From positions 62,001 to 126,000 of the forward strand of contig NZ_JAGSPC010000002.1 in NCBI RefSeq assembly GCF_019204045.1: a DNA stretch of 64,000 nt. Direction: 5' to 3'. The stretch is from Erythrobacter crassostreae. GTDB lineage: Bacteria; Pseudomonadota; Alphaproteobacteria; Sphingomonadales; Sphingomonadaceae. The position numbers and the translations under genes are program-made. A model generated the notes under the pieces. The model did not search any database. It was not told the origin of the DNA and saw only the letters and a program-made list of their open reading frames with translations. Of this stretch, positions 18,577 through 27,967 are shown in pieces; position 1 is the first letter of the stretch, and each line of letters starts with the position of its first letter.

Positions 18577-18645
18577 CGTCGCAGAGTAGCAGCCCGATTG
18601 CTCTTATGGTAAGCCAGTCTCAAATAAAAACTGGGAGAGAGAACC

Positions 18646-20412
18646 ATGCCAGCCTTTGACCTAATCATTCGTGGTGGAACCATTGTAGATGGAACGGGCG
18701 CGGAGCGTTTCACTGGCGATGTCGCGATCAAAGACGGTTTGATTGCGCAAGTCGGTGAAGTGCGCGGCGACGCGGCCGAGGAAATCGACGCATTGGGCAA
18801 GGTCGTCGCCCCTGGATTTGTAGACATCCACACGCATTACGATGGTCAGGCTACGTGGGATCAGGAAATGGCTCCGTCCAGTTGGCACGGTGTCACCACC
18901 GTGGTGATGGGCAATTGCGGCGTTGGCTTTGCCCCCGCCAAGCCCGATCGGCACGAATGGCTCATCAGTCTGATGGAAGGTGTTGAAGACATTCCCGGCA
19001 CAGCTCTGGCCGAAGGGATCACATGGGAGTGGGAAACCTTCCCCGAATATCTCGATGCCCTCGAAAAGCTGCCCCGTTCGGTCGATATCGGCACTCACGT
19101 TCCGCATGGCGCAGTGCGCGCATACGTACTCGAAGAGCGCGAACAGCCCGGTGCAGTCCCGACCGATGATGACATCGCGAAAATGTGCGACATCGTGGAA
19201 GAAGGGGTGCGCGCCGGTGCGCTTGGCTTCTCAACGTCGCGAACGGTGCTTCACAAGTCTGTCGATGGCGAACTCGTCCCCGGAACCACTGCCACTCCGG
19301 AGGAATTGGTCGCAATCGGCAAGGCGATGGGCCGCGCCAAAGATGCAGGCGGTCACGCGGTTTTTGAAATGGCGAGCGACCTTCAGCGCGACTGGAACGA
19401 GTTTGGCTGGATGGGCAAGCTTTCCCGCGAAGCCGGCATCCCTGTCACATTCGCAGCGCTGGAATCCATCGCCAAGGAAATGCCGCTTAAAGAGCAAATT
19501 GAGACGATGCGTGCCGAGAATGACAATGGCGCCAATATCGTCGCCCAGATCGCATTGCGCGGGAACGGCATCATTATGGCCTGGCAAGGGACAGTGAACC
19601 CGTTTGCGTTCCGGCCGAGCTGGGAAACAATCAAAGAACTGCCTTGGGCGGAGCAAAAGGCGAAATTGCTCGACCCTGCTTTCAAGAAACGGCTTCTTTC
19701 CGAGGCAAATGATTACACCGAAGCGCCAATGGACATTATCGGCGTGGTGATGGTCATCACCCAAGGGTGGGCGCTTCAATACGAGATGGACCCGGATTTC
19801 GACTATGAGCCGGACGAAACCGCGAGCGTGAATGCACGGGCGCAAGCTGCCGGCGTTGATCCGCAAGAATACGCCTATGATATGCTGTGCGCCGATGACG
19901 GGACCGGTTTCATCTACCTGCCGATCTTGAATTACGCGGAGGGAAATCTGGATTTCCTCCACCCTCTGCAACATGCGGATGATACCGTAAACTCTCTGTC
20001 TGACGGCGGGGCGCATTGCGGTACGATCTGCGATGCGGCGTCGCCCACCTTCATGCTTGAGCATTGGGTGAAAAGCCGCAAACGCGGTGAGCGGATTAGC
20101 CTGGAGAACGCGATCAAACGCCAATGCCGCGATACGGCGGTGCTGTACGGCCTCGAAGATCGCGGCATTATCGCGCCGGGTTACCTCGCCGACATCAACG
20201 TGATCGATATGGACGCGATCAAGCTTGGCCGCCCTTGGCTGGCGTTTGACCTTCCCGCAGGCGGCAAGCGCCTGTTGCAAAAGGCCGATGGCTATGTCTG
20301 CACGATCAAGAACGGCGCAGTGACATTCCGCGATGGGACATGGACCGGCGAAACACCGGGCGGTCTGATCCGAGGACCGCAGCGCGCAGAGCTCGCCGAA
20401 GCGGCCGAATGA
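18646..20412 (+). CDS. Amidohydrolase family, N-acyl-D-amino-acid deacylase-like
   Basis: The 588-residue protein begins with the typical amidohydrolase front strand ([17 protein letters not shown]) and the first metal-binding motif [18 protein letters not shown] and, near the end, [16 protein letters not shown] are the D-aminoacylase-type boxes, and DGGAHCG carries a late Asp. This family removes N-acyl groups from D-amino acids, but many members have unknown substrates, so the deacylase name is provisional. No signal peptide is present. An ATG with GGGAGAGA upstream starts it. It overlaps the following SDR gene by ATGA, so the two enzymes are made together. Confidence 0.82.
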   Translation: MPAFDLIIRGGTIVDGTGAERFTGDVAIKDGLIAQVGEVRGDAAEEIDALGKVVAPGFVDIHTHYDGQATWDQEMAPSSWHGVTTVVMGNCGVGFAPAKPDRHEWLISLMEGVEDIPGTALAEGITWEWETFPEYLDALEKLPRSVDIGTHVPHGAVRAYVLEEREQPGAVPTDDDIAKMCDIVEEGVRAGALGFSTSRTVLHKSVDGELVPGTTATPEELVAIGKAMGRAKDAGGHAVFEMASDLQRDWNEFGWMGKLSREAGIPVTFAALESIAKEMPLKEQIETMRAENDNGANIVAQIALRGNGIIMAWQGTVNPFAFRPSWETIKELPWAEQKAKLLDPAFKKRLLSEANDYTEAPMDIIGVVMVITQGWALQYEMDPDFDYEPDETASVNARAQAAGVDPQEYAYDMLCADDGTGFIYLPILNYAEGNLDFLHPLQHADDTVNSLSDGGAHCGTICDAASPTFMLEHWVKSRKRGERISLENAIKRQCRDTAVLYGLEDRGIIAPGYLADINVIDMDAIKLGRPWLAFDLPAGGKRLLQKADGYVCTIKNGAVTFRDGTWTGETPGGLIRGPQRAELAEAAE

Positions 20413-21242
20413 CAGCCTATGTCCCAGCCAAGGGTGATTGGGCAGTCATAACCGGCGCCGGTCGTGGGATCGGCAGGTGGCTGGCGCAGCATTTTGCGGC
20501 AAAGGACATGCGGATCTGCGCGCTCGATATCGATGCCTATGAAGCAGAGGAAACGGCACGCCTGTGCGGGCCAGAATCACGCGCGCATGGCTGCGATGTA
20601 TCCGACCGTGAAGAGACCAAACGCGTTGCCACAAAGCTGATCGCGATGGGTGTTGAGCCTTCGCTGCTCTGGATCAATGCAGGCGTCGGAACCGCGCAAA
20701 CAGTAAGCGGCGCAAAACCGCAAGCGCTCGAATGGTTGATGGGCGTCAACGTGCTGGGGCCGGTGTACACAGCTCAGGCATGGCTTCCCACAATGAAATC
20801 GGTCAGCGGAAACCGTCACGTTGGCATCACCGCAAGTTCGGCATCGGTCACACCGGTGAGCGGTCCGTTTACGCTATATGCGACGACCAAGCAGATGACC
20901 GCGGCCATCGGAGAGGCGCTGACCGCCGAGCTTGCCGAAGACGGCATTGGCGTAACGATCCTGTGTCCCGGCATACTCAACACAGAGATATGGAATGCGG
21001 CGCAGGCACGACCCGAACGCTTTGGCGGCGTGCGCGAAACGCCAGACAATGTCGGCGATCACTGGCGCGCCCAGCCGGGCCCCGAAATTCTGGAACACGG
21101 ATTGGACACCGCTCTCGCCAATGGCGGCGGGTGGTGCATCATTCCGACCGAGGCCGACACTGCAGACAAAATGAAAGCCCGCCACGCGGATCAGCGCAGC
21201 GGGCTGTTCGATTACGCAGTGCAGCCCAAAGGCAGCGACTAA
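20409..21242 (+). CDS. Short-chain dehydrogenase/reductase
   Basis: The predicted 277-residue protein has a Rossmann front with TGAGRGIGRW for NAD(P) binding, a DV pair in CDVSDRE, NAG (INAGVG), the catalytic Ser in TASSASV, and the YxxxK motif in YATTKQM. It is therefore a classical SDR oxidoreductase acting on an alcohol or ketone. The ATG at 20409 overlaps the upstream stop (ATGA). An earlier in-frame start would lie inside the amidohydrolase gene and was rejected. The C-terminal region is longer than in FabG types and may shape the substrate pocket. Substrate unknown. Confidence 0.88.
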   Translation: MTAYVPAKGDWAVITGAGRGIGRWLAQHFAAKDMRICALDIDAYEAEETARLCGPESRAHGCDVSDREETKRVATKLIAMGVEPSLLWINAGVGTAQTVSGAKPQALEWLMGVNVLGPVYTAQAWLPTMKSVSGNRHVGITASSASVTPVSGPFTLYATTKQMTAAIGEALTAELAEDGIGVTILCPGILNTEIWNAAQARPERFGGVRETPDNVGDHWRAQPGPEILEHGLDTALANGGGWCIIPTEADTADKMKARHADQRSGLFDYAVQPKGSD

Positions 21243-21252
21243 CCGGAACGGC

Positions 21253-22341
21253 TTATGGTTCGATCACGATCCCTTTGGCCGGATCGACACTGCCGCCGAT
21301 CATTTCGAGATAGACAGATTTCGCAGCCTCAAGTCCCGAATGCTTGACGATTTCTACCGTACCTTCGGTTGAACCGAGGAAGCCGTGCCATGACTTCGCA
21401 ACCAGCTTCCCACCTTCGACAGGGCCATGCTCTTGGAAGAACGAGACCGCATGATCTGGCGCAAAGAACAGGGTTGGCTTTGGTCCGGGAAGTCCGCGAT
21501 CAGCATTCATACCGCCGCTGCCGCGTTCCTCGATATGGGTTGCGCCGACGAGACACGAATATTTGAGCGTGTCAGAGAAGTGTTCATGCAGGCTTGCGAG
21601 CAAGCTGGCATTGCCAGCAAAATCGACCGTGACGCTATCCGCAATCGGCAGCATTCCGACCTCATCATACGACACAACCTTGTCGTAAAGCCCTGTTCCC
21701 TCAACAAATTCAACATTGCCTGCCGAAGTCAGGCCGATGCGCTTCACCTTTGGTGAGTTCTGCTGCGCAACGCTGGCCAGCCCCATCGCCGTTTTGGATG
21801 AAGCACTGGTAAGGATGACCTGATCGGCTCCGAACCAGTCCTCATTGCGCATGAAGTACTCAATCAGATAACCGGTCTTGAACAGCGGGCCGAAGATCAT
21901 CCGCTCCACTTCGCGCGAAGCATCATGCTCTGGGTCAGCGGCGAGACGCGCATACTGATTGTAGATCGGGCTCATCGGTTGACGGTAATCGGTCATATCC
22001 ATGAAGCTGGATGCGGAAACTTTGCCCGGGCGAACGTCCAGATGCGTCGCCATCGGCAGATAGCCATAAACACGCTCACCCACCGCGAATTCGCTGTGAT
22101 TGCTCCCGATCACCTTGGCGTGGCCCCACATCGGCACAATGCCGAAGCCCTCAGGCGCAGGGAAGAAATTCCAATAGCCGAAACCATCACCGACCACGGC
22201 ATAAGTGATGTTATTCGCTGTGACCGAGAAGCTCTCAATCTCGAGGCGGACAGCCTCATCGGCAAGATCGGTCAGCTCGACATGGACGAGATCGGCGTGT
22301 GTCAGTTCGTCTTTTTTGACGTGAACTTGTTGGATGGTCAT
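21253..22341 (-). CDS. DUF2855 family protein
   Basis: The 362-residue protein matches the DUF2855 family by its opening (a short beta strand, then ANNITYAVVGDGFGYW), its GERVYGYLPMAT segment and the Rossmann-like part (VILTSASSKTAMGLA). The fold is that of medium-chain dehydrogenase/reductases, but I do not see the zinc ligands or a classical GxGxxG, so enzymatic activity is uncertain. A strong GAGGAG precedes the ATG. It is convergent with the SDR gene and probably shares a transcript with the upstream GST gene on the same strand. No function is established. Confidence 0.8.
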   Translation of the reverse strand: MTIQQVHVKKDELTHADLVHVELTDLADEAVRLEIESFSVTANNITYAVVGDGFGYWNFFPAPEGFGIVPMWGHAKVIGSNHSEFAVGERVYGYLPMATHLDVRPGKVSASSFMDMTDYRQPMSPIYNQYARLAADPEHDASREVERMIFGPLFKTGYLIEYFMRNEDWFGADQVILTSASSKTAMGLASVAQQNSPKVKRIGLTSAGNVEFVEGTGLYDKVVSYDEVGMLPIADSVTVDFAGNASLLASLHEHFSDTLKYSCLVGATHIEERGSGGMNADRGLPGPKPTLFFAPDHAVSFFQEHGPVEGGKLVAKSWHGFLGSTEGTVEIVKHSGLEAAKSVYLEMIGGSVDPAKGIVIEP

Positions 22342-22374
22342 GGGGTTTCTCCTCTTTGAGACACCTCTAACGCA

Positions 22375-23001
22375 TCACGGCTCGCTTTCCCACCGTGTTG
22401 CGTGGATCGACGGCCGCTTTTCGCAGTTCTTCATCCACTCCGAAATATGATCGCATTGCGCGATTCCAACCTCGCCTTGAGGGGTAAGCTGAAGCCCCCG
22501 CAAAACCGGATAGAGAAACACATCAGCCATGGAAAAGCCGTTCGCCGTCCACGCGCCATCAACGCTCATTTCCGCTTCGACAAAGCCGAGAGCGCGGCTA
22601 ATATTGGGCAGCGCCGCTTCGATCTTCTCACGTCGCAGCGGATAGCCTGCGACATTGTGCATTATCCACGGCATGACAAGGCCATCCTCGAACAGCGGAA
22701 ACAGGTAATTGTTGGCGATCGCGACCCATTTGTCTCCGACCGCGCGAACTGCTGGATCGGACAGCTGCAAAGCGCCGCCATTATACGCATTGTCGATATA
22801 GTTCGCGATGGCGACGCTTTCGATCAGTTCGAGGCCATCCACTTCCACCACCGGCACTTTCCCGAACGGATGGCGGTTCTGCGGTGACTGTGCAGCAGTC
22901 GCAATAATTTCGTGACTTATGGTCGATTCTTCACAAGTAATCTGAACTACGCGGGAGTAGGTCGAAATGACCGTTCCGAAGATGCGGACATCAGTCTTCA
23001 T
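22375..23001 (-). CDS. Glutathione S-transferase family protein
   Basis: The protein has 208 residues, normal for a cytosolic GST. The N-terminal thioredoxin-like domain includes RIFGTVISTYSRVVQ, the cis-Pro loop in GKVPVVEVDG and the glutathione gamma-Glu-binding ES pair in LELIESVAIANY. The C-terminal helical domain follows (DGAWTANGFSMADVFLYPVL). It should bind glutathione; its substrate is unknown. The first in-frame codon is a GTG directly before the ATG at 23001, and the ATG was chosen. It precedes the DUF2855 gene on the same strand. Confidence 0.87.
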   Translation of the reverse strand: MKTDVRIFGTVISTYSRVVQITCEESTISHEIIATAAQSPQNRHPFGKVPVVEVDGLELIESVAIANYIDNAYNGGALQLSDPAVRAVGDKWVAIANNYLFPLFEDGLVMPWIMHNVAGYPLRREKIEAALPNISRALGFVEAEMSVDGAWTANGFSMADVFLYPVLRGLQLTPQGEVGIAQCDHISEWMKNCEKRPSIHATRWESEP

Positions 23002-23016
23002 CACTATCCGTCAGGC

Positions 23017-23394
23017 TCATTTTTCAAGAGCTATAATGCGCTCGGACGTAGCCATCAGTCGTTCACCGAATGCTCCAAAACGCTCAAGGCACGATGGAGT
23101 GAAGGAAAGAAGCGTCGCCCGATCAAGTTCGGCCGTACGCTCTACCATCGCGTCGTCGATCTTCGTGCCTGTTTCGCCCTCATAAAGGCCGATGAACCAT
23201 GCAAGGGCAATTGCGAAAGCGTCCTTCTGCTCTTTCTCAGGCAGCGTCCCAGTCTGATAAGAGGCCCAAATCGCGCAGTCCAGATTTTGCTGGGCACTAG
23301 CTTGCTCAACTGGAGCACTTTCTTGAGCGGCAACCGGCGAAGCCAACATTTGCAATGCAAAGCAGGTAGTTAGGATCGGAGCGAGCAGGCGCAT
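23017..23394 (-). CDS. Small secreted protein of unknown function
   Basis: This 125-residue protein has a signal peptide ending near SPVAAQESA and is therefore periplasmic. The mature chain contains two Cys residues (LDCAIWAS and PSCLERF) that may pair. The helix-rich sequence shows no motif I know. It begins four bases after the dnaN stop codon, so it is probably co-transcribed with dnaN. The ATG at 23394 was preferred to the TTG immediately before it. A somewhat similar exported protein, also of unknown function, sits between fabD and fabG. Confidence 0.6.
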   Translation of the reverse strand: MRLLAPILTTCFALQMLASPVAAQESAPVEQASAQQNLDCAIWASYQTGTLPEKEQKDAFAIALAWFIGLYEGETGTKIDDAMVERTAELDRATLLSFTPSCLERFGAFGERLMATSERIIALEK

Positions 23395-23397
23395 CAA

Positions 23398-24525
23398 TTA
23401 CACCCGCATCGGCATCAGCACATACAGCGCCGGGCTTTTCTCATCCTGCCGGATCATAGTCGGAGCACCGGCATCGGCGAGGTGCAGTTCAACCGTTTCG
23501 CTATCAATCTGATCGAGAATGTCTTTCAGATAATTGGCGTTAAAGCCGATTTCAAAACCTTCGTCTTTAAATTCTGCGGCCAACTCTTCCGTCGCCGTGC
23601 CGTTGTCAGGCGATGTGACAGAGAGCGTGACCTTGTCCGTATCCAGACCCATCTTCACAGCGCGTGTTTTTTCGGTCGCGATTGTCGCGACGCGGTCCAC
23701 GCCTTGGAAGAACAGTTTTGGGTCGACTTTCAGCAGCTTGTCATTTCCTGTTGGGATAACCCGGCTGTAGTCGGGGAACGTTCCGTCGATCAGCTTGCTG
23801 GTAAGTACAACACCGCCCTCACCGCCAAGCGTGAAGCGGACTTTGCTCGCCGACAGATCAACTTGAACATTTCCGTCTAGCGATTCTTCAAGCAGCTTGC
23901 GCAGTTCCGCCACGGCTTTGCGAGGGACGATCACATCCGGCATGCCCTCTGCACCTTCCGGACGATCAAGCGTGAAGCGCGCGAGACGATGACCGTCGGT
24001 CGCCGCTGCCTTCAAAACAGGCTCATCTTCGTCGGTAACGTGAAGGAAGATACCGTTGAGGTAGTAACGCGTTTCTTCGGTGGAGATTGCAAACCGAGTA
24101 CGGTCGATCATCTCAGCCAGAGTGCGCGCAGGAAGCTCGAATGAGGTTGGCAGGTCGCCCTCAACGATCACGGGAAAGTCATCACGCGGCAGGGTCGGCA
24201 GTTTAAACCGGCTGCGGCCTGCTTTCACTTCCATCCGGTTTTCAGCCGTTTCGAGGCTGACCTGGCTGCCCTCTGGCAGTTTACGGGCAATGTCGAAGAG
24301 AAGGTGCGCAGAAACCGTGATTGCGCCCGCATTCTCAACCGAAGCGGCCGACATAGTCTCCACAACTTGCAAATCGAGGTCGGTCGCCATGACTTTCACG
24401 CTGCCGCCATCGCTGGCATCAATCAGCACATTGGAAAGGATCGGAATGGTATTCCGGCGTTCAACCACCGATTGGACGTGGGAGAGACAACGCAGGAGGG
24501 TTGCGCGTTCGATCGTAGCCTTCAT
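23398..24525 (-). CDS. dnaN: DNA polymerase III beta subunit (sliding clamp)
   Basis: The 375-residue protein is the ring-shaped processivity clamp that tethers DNA polymerase III to DNA. Its three repeated clamp domains are visible, beginning with ERATLLRCLSHVQSVVERRN. The family-typical IPILSNVLI follows, and the C-terminus ends in LYVLMPMRV, the conserved hydrophobic tail that lines the protein-binding pocket. Length and start are normal. It is not next to dnaA or recF here. A short secreted-protein gene follows it directly. Confidence 0.97.
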   Translation of the reverse strand: MKATIERATLLRCLSHVQSVVERRNTIPILSNVLIDASDGGSVKVMATDLDLQVVETMSAASVENAGAITVSAHLLFDIARKLPEGSQVSLETAENRMEVKAGRSRFKLPTLPRDDFPVIVEGDLPTSFELPARTLAEMIDRTRFAISTEETRYYLNGIFLHVTDEDEPVLKAAATDGHRLARFTLDRPEGAEGMPDVIVPRKAVAELRKLLEESLDGNVQVDLSASKVRFTLGGEGGVVLTSKLIDGTFPDYSRVIPTGNDKLLKVDPKLFFQGVDRVATIATEKTRAVKMGLDTDKVTLSVTSPDNGTATEELAAEFKDEGFEIGFNANYLKDILDQIDSETVELHLADAGAPTMIRQDEKSPALYVLMPMRV

Positions 24526-24574
24526 CGCTTACCTATCGCTCTGTTGGGGCCTGTGGCCCTCGTTTGGTGCATTG

Positions 24575-24590
24575 AGAGCGGAATCGCTCT
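24575..24590. repeat. Small hairpin upstream of dnaN
   Basis: AGAGCG and CGCTCT form a 6-bp perfect stem with the tetraloop GAAT, 49 bp before the dnaN start codon. If transcribed, it would lie in the dnaN leader. Its role is unknown. Confidence 0.3.
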
Positions 24591-24691
24591 GTGCGCACTG
24601 GAATTCGTCAGAAAACCTTAGCGTTGTAGCGAATACGGGCAAGCCGCCAGCCTCGTGAATTGCGGACTCCTCTGGGGATAAGGGGGGCGTA

Positions 24692-24717
24692 AGGCTGCAG
24701 GAGAGCCCTCTCAGCCT
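24692..24717. repeat. Inverted repeat downstream of fabG
   Basis: AGGCTG (24692-24697) and CAGCCT (24712-24717) form an outer stem around an inner GAGAG/CTCT pairing, just after the fabG stop codon. No T-run follows on the minus strand, so termination is possible but not shown. Confidence 0.4.
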
Positions 24718-24727
24718 CTTCTCAGCC

Positions 24728-25480
24728 CTAAGAAAGCATCGCCATGCCGCCATTCACATGAATGGTCTGTCCGGTGACGTAACCGGCTTCACGGCTGCCC
24801 AGATAGGCCACTGCTGCACCGATATCGTCGCCCTCGCCCATTTTGCCCGCCGGAATCTTGGCGTTGATCGTGTCTGTCTGCTTTTCGTCCAGCGCCGCTG
24901 TCATCGCGGTGCGGATAAAGCCGGGCGCAACGCAGTTTGCCGTGATCCCGCGTGACGCGACCTCCTGAGCGAAGCTTTTGGTCATACCTGTGACGCCTGC
25001 TTTCGCAGCGATATAGTTCATCTGGCCCGGATTACCGGTCGCGCCGACAACGCTTGTGATGTTGATGATCCGGCCGAAGCGCGCCTTCATCATCGGACGG
25101 GCACTTGCGCGCATCAGGCGGAATGTCGCCTCGAGGTTGATACGGATCACATCATCCCACTCATCATCCTTCATCCGCATTGCGAGGTTGTCGCGCGTGA
25201 TGCCGGCGTTGTTCACGAGGATATCGATCCCGCCCATCGTGTCGAGCGTCGCAGGGATCAGCTCCTCGACTTGTGTCGTATCCGAGAGGTTGCAGGTAAT
25301 CTCGACGTGATCGCCGCCATGCTCTTCGATCAACTGCTCACGAAATCCGCGCAGTTTTTGTCCGTTAGAGCCGGACAGCGCGACCCGCGCCCCTTGTTTG
25401 GCCAGCGCAATCGCAATTGCCGAACCGATACCGCCGCTTGCGCCGGTAACCAGCGCGTTCATTCCTGAAAGTGAAAACAT
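24728..25480 (-). CDS. fabG: 3-oxoacyl-[acyl-carrier-protein] reductase FabG
   Basis: FabG performs the first reduction of each fatty acid elongation cycle, using NADPH to reduce 3-oxoacyl-ACP. The 250-residue SDR shows TGASGGIGSA for cofactor binding, NNAGITRDN, the catalytic Ser region ITSVVGATGNPGQ and the YxxxK in NYIAAKAG, all in their FabG-specific forms. GAGGAG precedes the ATG. It lies downstream of fabD and one small secreted-protein gene on the same strand, so this is a fatty acid biosynthesis transcript. FabG can also supply PHA precursors in some bacteria, but that link is inference. Confidence 0.95.
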   Translation of the reverse strand: MFSLSGMNALVTGASGGIGSAIAIALAKQGARVALSGSNGQKLRGFREQLIEEHGGDHVEITCNLSDTTQVEELIPATLDTMGGIDILVNNAGITRDNLAMRMKDDEWDDVIRINLEATFRLMRASARPMMKARFGRIINITSVVGATGNPGQMNYIAAKAGVTGMTKSFAQEVASRGITANCVAPGFIRTAMTAALDEKQTDTINAKIPAGKMGEGDDIGAAVAYLGSREAGYVTGQTIHVNGGMAMLS

Positions 25481-25540
25481 GGGTGTCTCCTCACCACTTG
25501 AATTGTTTGTCGGGCCAAAACTGCCAAAGACGGGTTCTAT

Positions 25541-26116
25541 TTATAAGGCTTCGAGCGCCTTGACAGCGCGATCGCGCAGCAACTTGGCAGCAAGATAACC
25601 GCCGATAAGCTCAGATTGCTCGACAGTTGCGCCAACAGGTTCGCCGATCAGAGTTTTCTCAAACCACGCTGCTTCTTCGGCATTGAGATTATCGCCCGCA
25701 CCGGGGCCTGCACCGCCGAACACCAGTTTTTCGAACAGCGCCATAAAGCGCTCGTTATCTTGCTGCGAAAGCTCGGTATCTATCCGCGTTACTACACCGA
25801 CAACATCTGGCCGTGTCGCTGCAATTCCGCGCTCCGAAAGCAGTGCGAATTGGTGCTGCGACAGCATAACCAAAGTCGTCTCGCTAGCCCCTTCTCCGGC
25901 GCATTCGGTTATTCGGCGACGCAGCGCATCACCCAAAGGCTGCGTGTCGCTATCATCGCCAATTTCGAAGTTGGCGATGTATCGATCAATCGTAGCCTGC
26001 TCCGCATCGGTGTAGCCGGTATCACTACATGCCAACATTTCTGTTACTTGAGCCGCAGCTTGTGCAGGAACAAATGCCGCCGTCGCAGCCAAGGAAAGTG
26101 TCGTGATCCAGCGCAT
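25541..26116 (-). CDS. Secreted protein of unknown function
   Basis: The 191-residue protein has a signal peptide ending near VPAQAAAQV. The mature part is acidic and helical, with two Cys residues (LACSDTG and TECAGEG). I recognise no family. Its ATG overlaps the fabD stop codon (TGATG), and fabG follows 60 nt later, so it is embedded in a fatty acid synthesis operon. Whether it has a role in lipid metabolism is unknown; the tight coupling is the only hint. Confidence 0.6.
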   Translation of the reverse strand: MRWITTLSLAATAAFVPAQAAAQVTEMLACSDTGYTDAEQATIDRYIANFEIGDDSDTQPLGDALRRRITECAGEGASETTLVMLSQHQFALLSERGIAATRPDVVGVVTRIDTELSQQDNERFMALFEKLVFGGAGPGAGDNLNAEEAAWFEKTLIGEPVGATVEQSELIGGYLAAKLLRDRAVKALEAL

Positions 26117-27054
26117 CACGTGACATCCTTCGCAAATGCTTCGATGTCTTCCATCGTTATCAGACTGGTCGAGGAAGCCTCTTTGTTGATCCGGCCAATC
26201 ATCGGGCCGAGGACTTTTCCGCCAAGCTCTACGAAGCTCTCAACGCCATCAGCGCTCATCGCCAGAACACTTTCCCGCCAGCGCACGCGGCCAGTGACTT
26301 GTTCGACCAACAGGCCCAGCTCCTCGGCAGGGTCGCTGACCTTCGCCGCCGTAACATTGGCATAGAGCGGCATTGAGAGCGCACCCGGAGGTGTTTCGCC
26401 GAGCGCTTCGGCCATGCGATCAGCGGCGGGCTGCATCATCGAGCAATGGAATGGCGCGGAAACCGGCAGCAGAATGCCGCGCTTAATCCCGTGATCTTTC
26501 ACCAGACCGATAGCGCGTTCGATCGCGCTCTTCTGACCGGAGATAACCACTTGTGTTGGATCATTATCGTTGGCGATCTCGCAGACTTCGCCTTCGGCAG
26601 CTACCTCAGCCAGAGCAGCTGCTTTCTCGATGTCCGCACCCAGCAAAGCCGCCATCGCGCCCTCACCCACCGGCACCGCCGCCTGCATTGCTTGTCCGCG
26701 TAGTTTGAGCAGCCGCGCAGTTGTGGCCAGATCAAACGCTCCGACGGCGCACAGGGCAGTGTATTCCCCAAGCGAGTGGCCCGCGACACCGGAGCCTTTA
26801 TCGGCGAGCTTTACTCCGAATTCGCTTTCCAAAACACGCAAAGTCGCAATCGCATTGGCCATAATCGCGGGCTGCGCATTCTCGGTAAGGGTCAACTGAT
26901 CCTCTGGACCGTCACGCATGATCGCAGAAAGCTTCTGCCCCAACGCTTCATCGACTTCTTCGAACACTGCACGAGCCGCGCCGCTAGCCAATGCCAACTC
27001 GCTGCCCATTCCAACTTTCTGGCTGCCCTGTCCGGGAAACACGAATGCACGCAT
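26116..27054 (-). CDS. fabD: Malonyl-CoA:ACP transacylase FabD
   Basis: FabD loads malonyl groups from CoA onto acyl carrier protein for fatty acid synthesis. The 312-residue protein opens with AFVFPGQGSQKVGMG. The active-site Ser lies in AGHSLGEYTAL, and the catalytic His in SAPFHCSMM. The length is typical. The ATG at 27054 follows a strong AGGAGG; the TTG immediately before it was rejected. The gene begins 28 nt after the LD-carboxypeptidase stop, so it may be partly expressed from that gene's promoter. It is followed by a coupled secreted-protein gene and fabG. Confidence 0.96.
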   Translation of the reverse strand: MRAFVFPGQGSQKVGMGSELALASGAARAVFEEVDEALGQKLSAIMRDGPEDQLTLTENAQPAIMANAIATLRVLESEFGVKLADKGSGVAGHSLGEYTALCAVGAFDLATTARLLKLRGQAMQAAVPVGEGAMAALLGADIEKAAALAEVAAEGEVCEIANDNDPTQVVISGQKSAIERAIGLVKDHGIKRGILLPVSAPFHCSMMQPAADRMAEALGETPPGALSMPLYANVTAAKVSDPAEELGLLVEQVTGRVRWRESVLAMSADGVESFVELGGKVLGPMIGRINKEASSTSLITMEDIEAFAKDVT

Positions 27055-27081
27055 CAATATCCTCCTGTTGAGCTTGCGCGG

Positions 27082-27912
27082 TTACGTAGCTCGGGATGGA
27101 CTGGCAAGTCCGAAGGGTACGACCTTGTTGGCAGATGTGTGTCCGATTTCCGCCCTTCCGAGATAGGGAACCCCTGCCCGCTCGCACCAGAACCGGGCAA
27201 TTTCTTCCTCTGTTTGTCCGAACTCGACATAGTTCTCGGGAATGTCCGTAACCGCGCCCAATTTCAGACCTGCAATCCGCGGCAAGCTGCCGGCGAGATG
27301 GAAAAACAACCGGTCAATCGCATAAAGATGCTCGCTGACCTCTTCCACCATCACAATGTGACCGGAAAGGTCCGGCATCATCGGCGTGTTCGAAACCATC
27401 GCGAGCGTGATAAGGTTGAAGGCCACCGCAGGCCTTGTCCCGTCCAAGCTCGGCTCAAGGCCGCTATTGTCCCCGTTCAGCCATTGCAGAACCCGCCGCA
27501 CAGCTTTCCGGCCATTTTCCGACCGCGCGCTGACCGGCATCGAACCATGAGCGCATTGCCCGATCCCGTTGCGGTACAGCGCGGCAAGCAGATATCCGCA
27601 ATCGGAAAAGCCGACATAGGTCTTTGCCCGCGCTGCCTCGTTCATCCGAGTCACCGCGGCTTCTGCAATCCTGTTTGAACCATAGCCGCCTTTGGCAAAC
27701 CAAACGGCATCAAACGCAGGGTCGTTGGCGCAATCAAGCAAAGCGGTCAGCCGTGTCAGATCATTTCCTGCAAAGTGCCCTTCACGCTCAAAACATTGAT
27801 CGTGAAACGTCACTTCCGTTTGCGGGAATTCGGCAGCAACCATCTCCTCCAATGCCTTCGCATGTTCGCGGGTAATCGGGGTCGCCGGTGCACAGATCGC
27901 GATTTTCGTCAT
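27082..27912 (-). CDS. ldcA: LD-carboxypeptidase (peptidase S66)
   Basis: LdcA enzymes cut the terminal D-Ala from murein tetrapeptides in the cytoplasm, between meso-DAP and D-Ala, during cell-wall recycling. The 276-residue protein has the S66 features: AKGGYGSNRI, the nucleophile Ser in GFSDCGYL, the HGSMPV loop, the Glu in MVEEVSEHLYAIDR and the late His in IGHTSANKVVPFG. It lacks a signal peptide, as expected for a cytoplasmic recycling enzyme. It is divergent from a Mur ligase gene with only 55 bp between the start codons, which suggests joint control of peptide recycling. Confidence 0.85.
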   Translation of the reverse strand: MTKIAICAPATPITREHAKALEEMVAAEFPQTEVTFHDQCFEREGHFAGNDLTRLTALLDCANDPAFDAVWFAKGGYGSNRIAEAAVTRMNEAARAKTYVGFSDCGYLLAALYRNGIGQCAHGSMPVSARSENGRKAVRRVLQWLNGDNSGLEPSLDGTRPAVAFNLITLAMVSNTPMMPDLSGHIVMVEEVSEHLYAIDRLFFHLAGSLPRIAGLKLGAVTDIPENYVEFGQTEEEIARFWCERAGVPYLGRAEIGHTSANKVVPFGLASPSRAT

Positions 27913-27967
27913 TCTTTACACCTAGTTTGCTTGTCAGTGCGCGTGCAAGCCAATATCCGTGCTGCCT

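Noticed and set aside
19231..20280. A 349-codon minus-strand frame opposite the amidohydrolase gene
   Set aside because: It is antisense to a gene with conserved metal motifs. The translation is rich in Arg, His and Cys and lacks family features.
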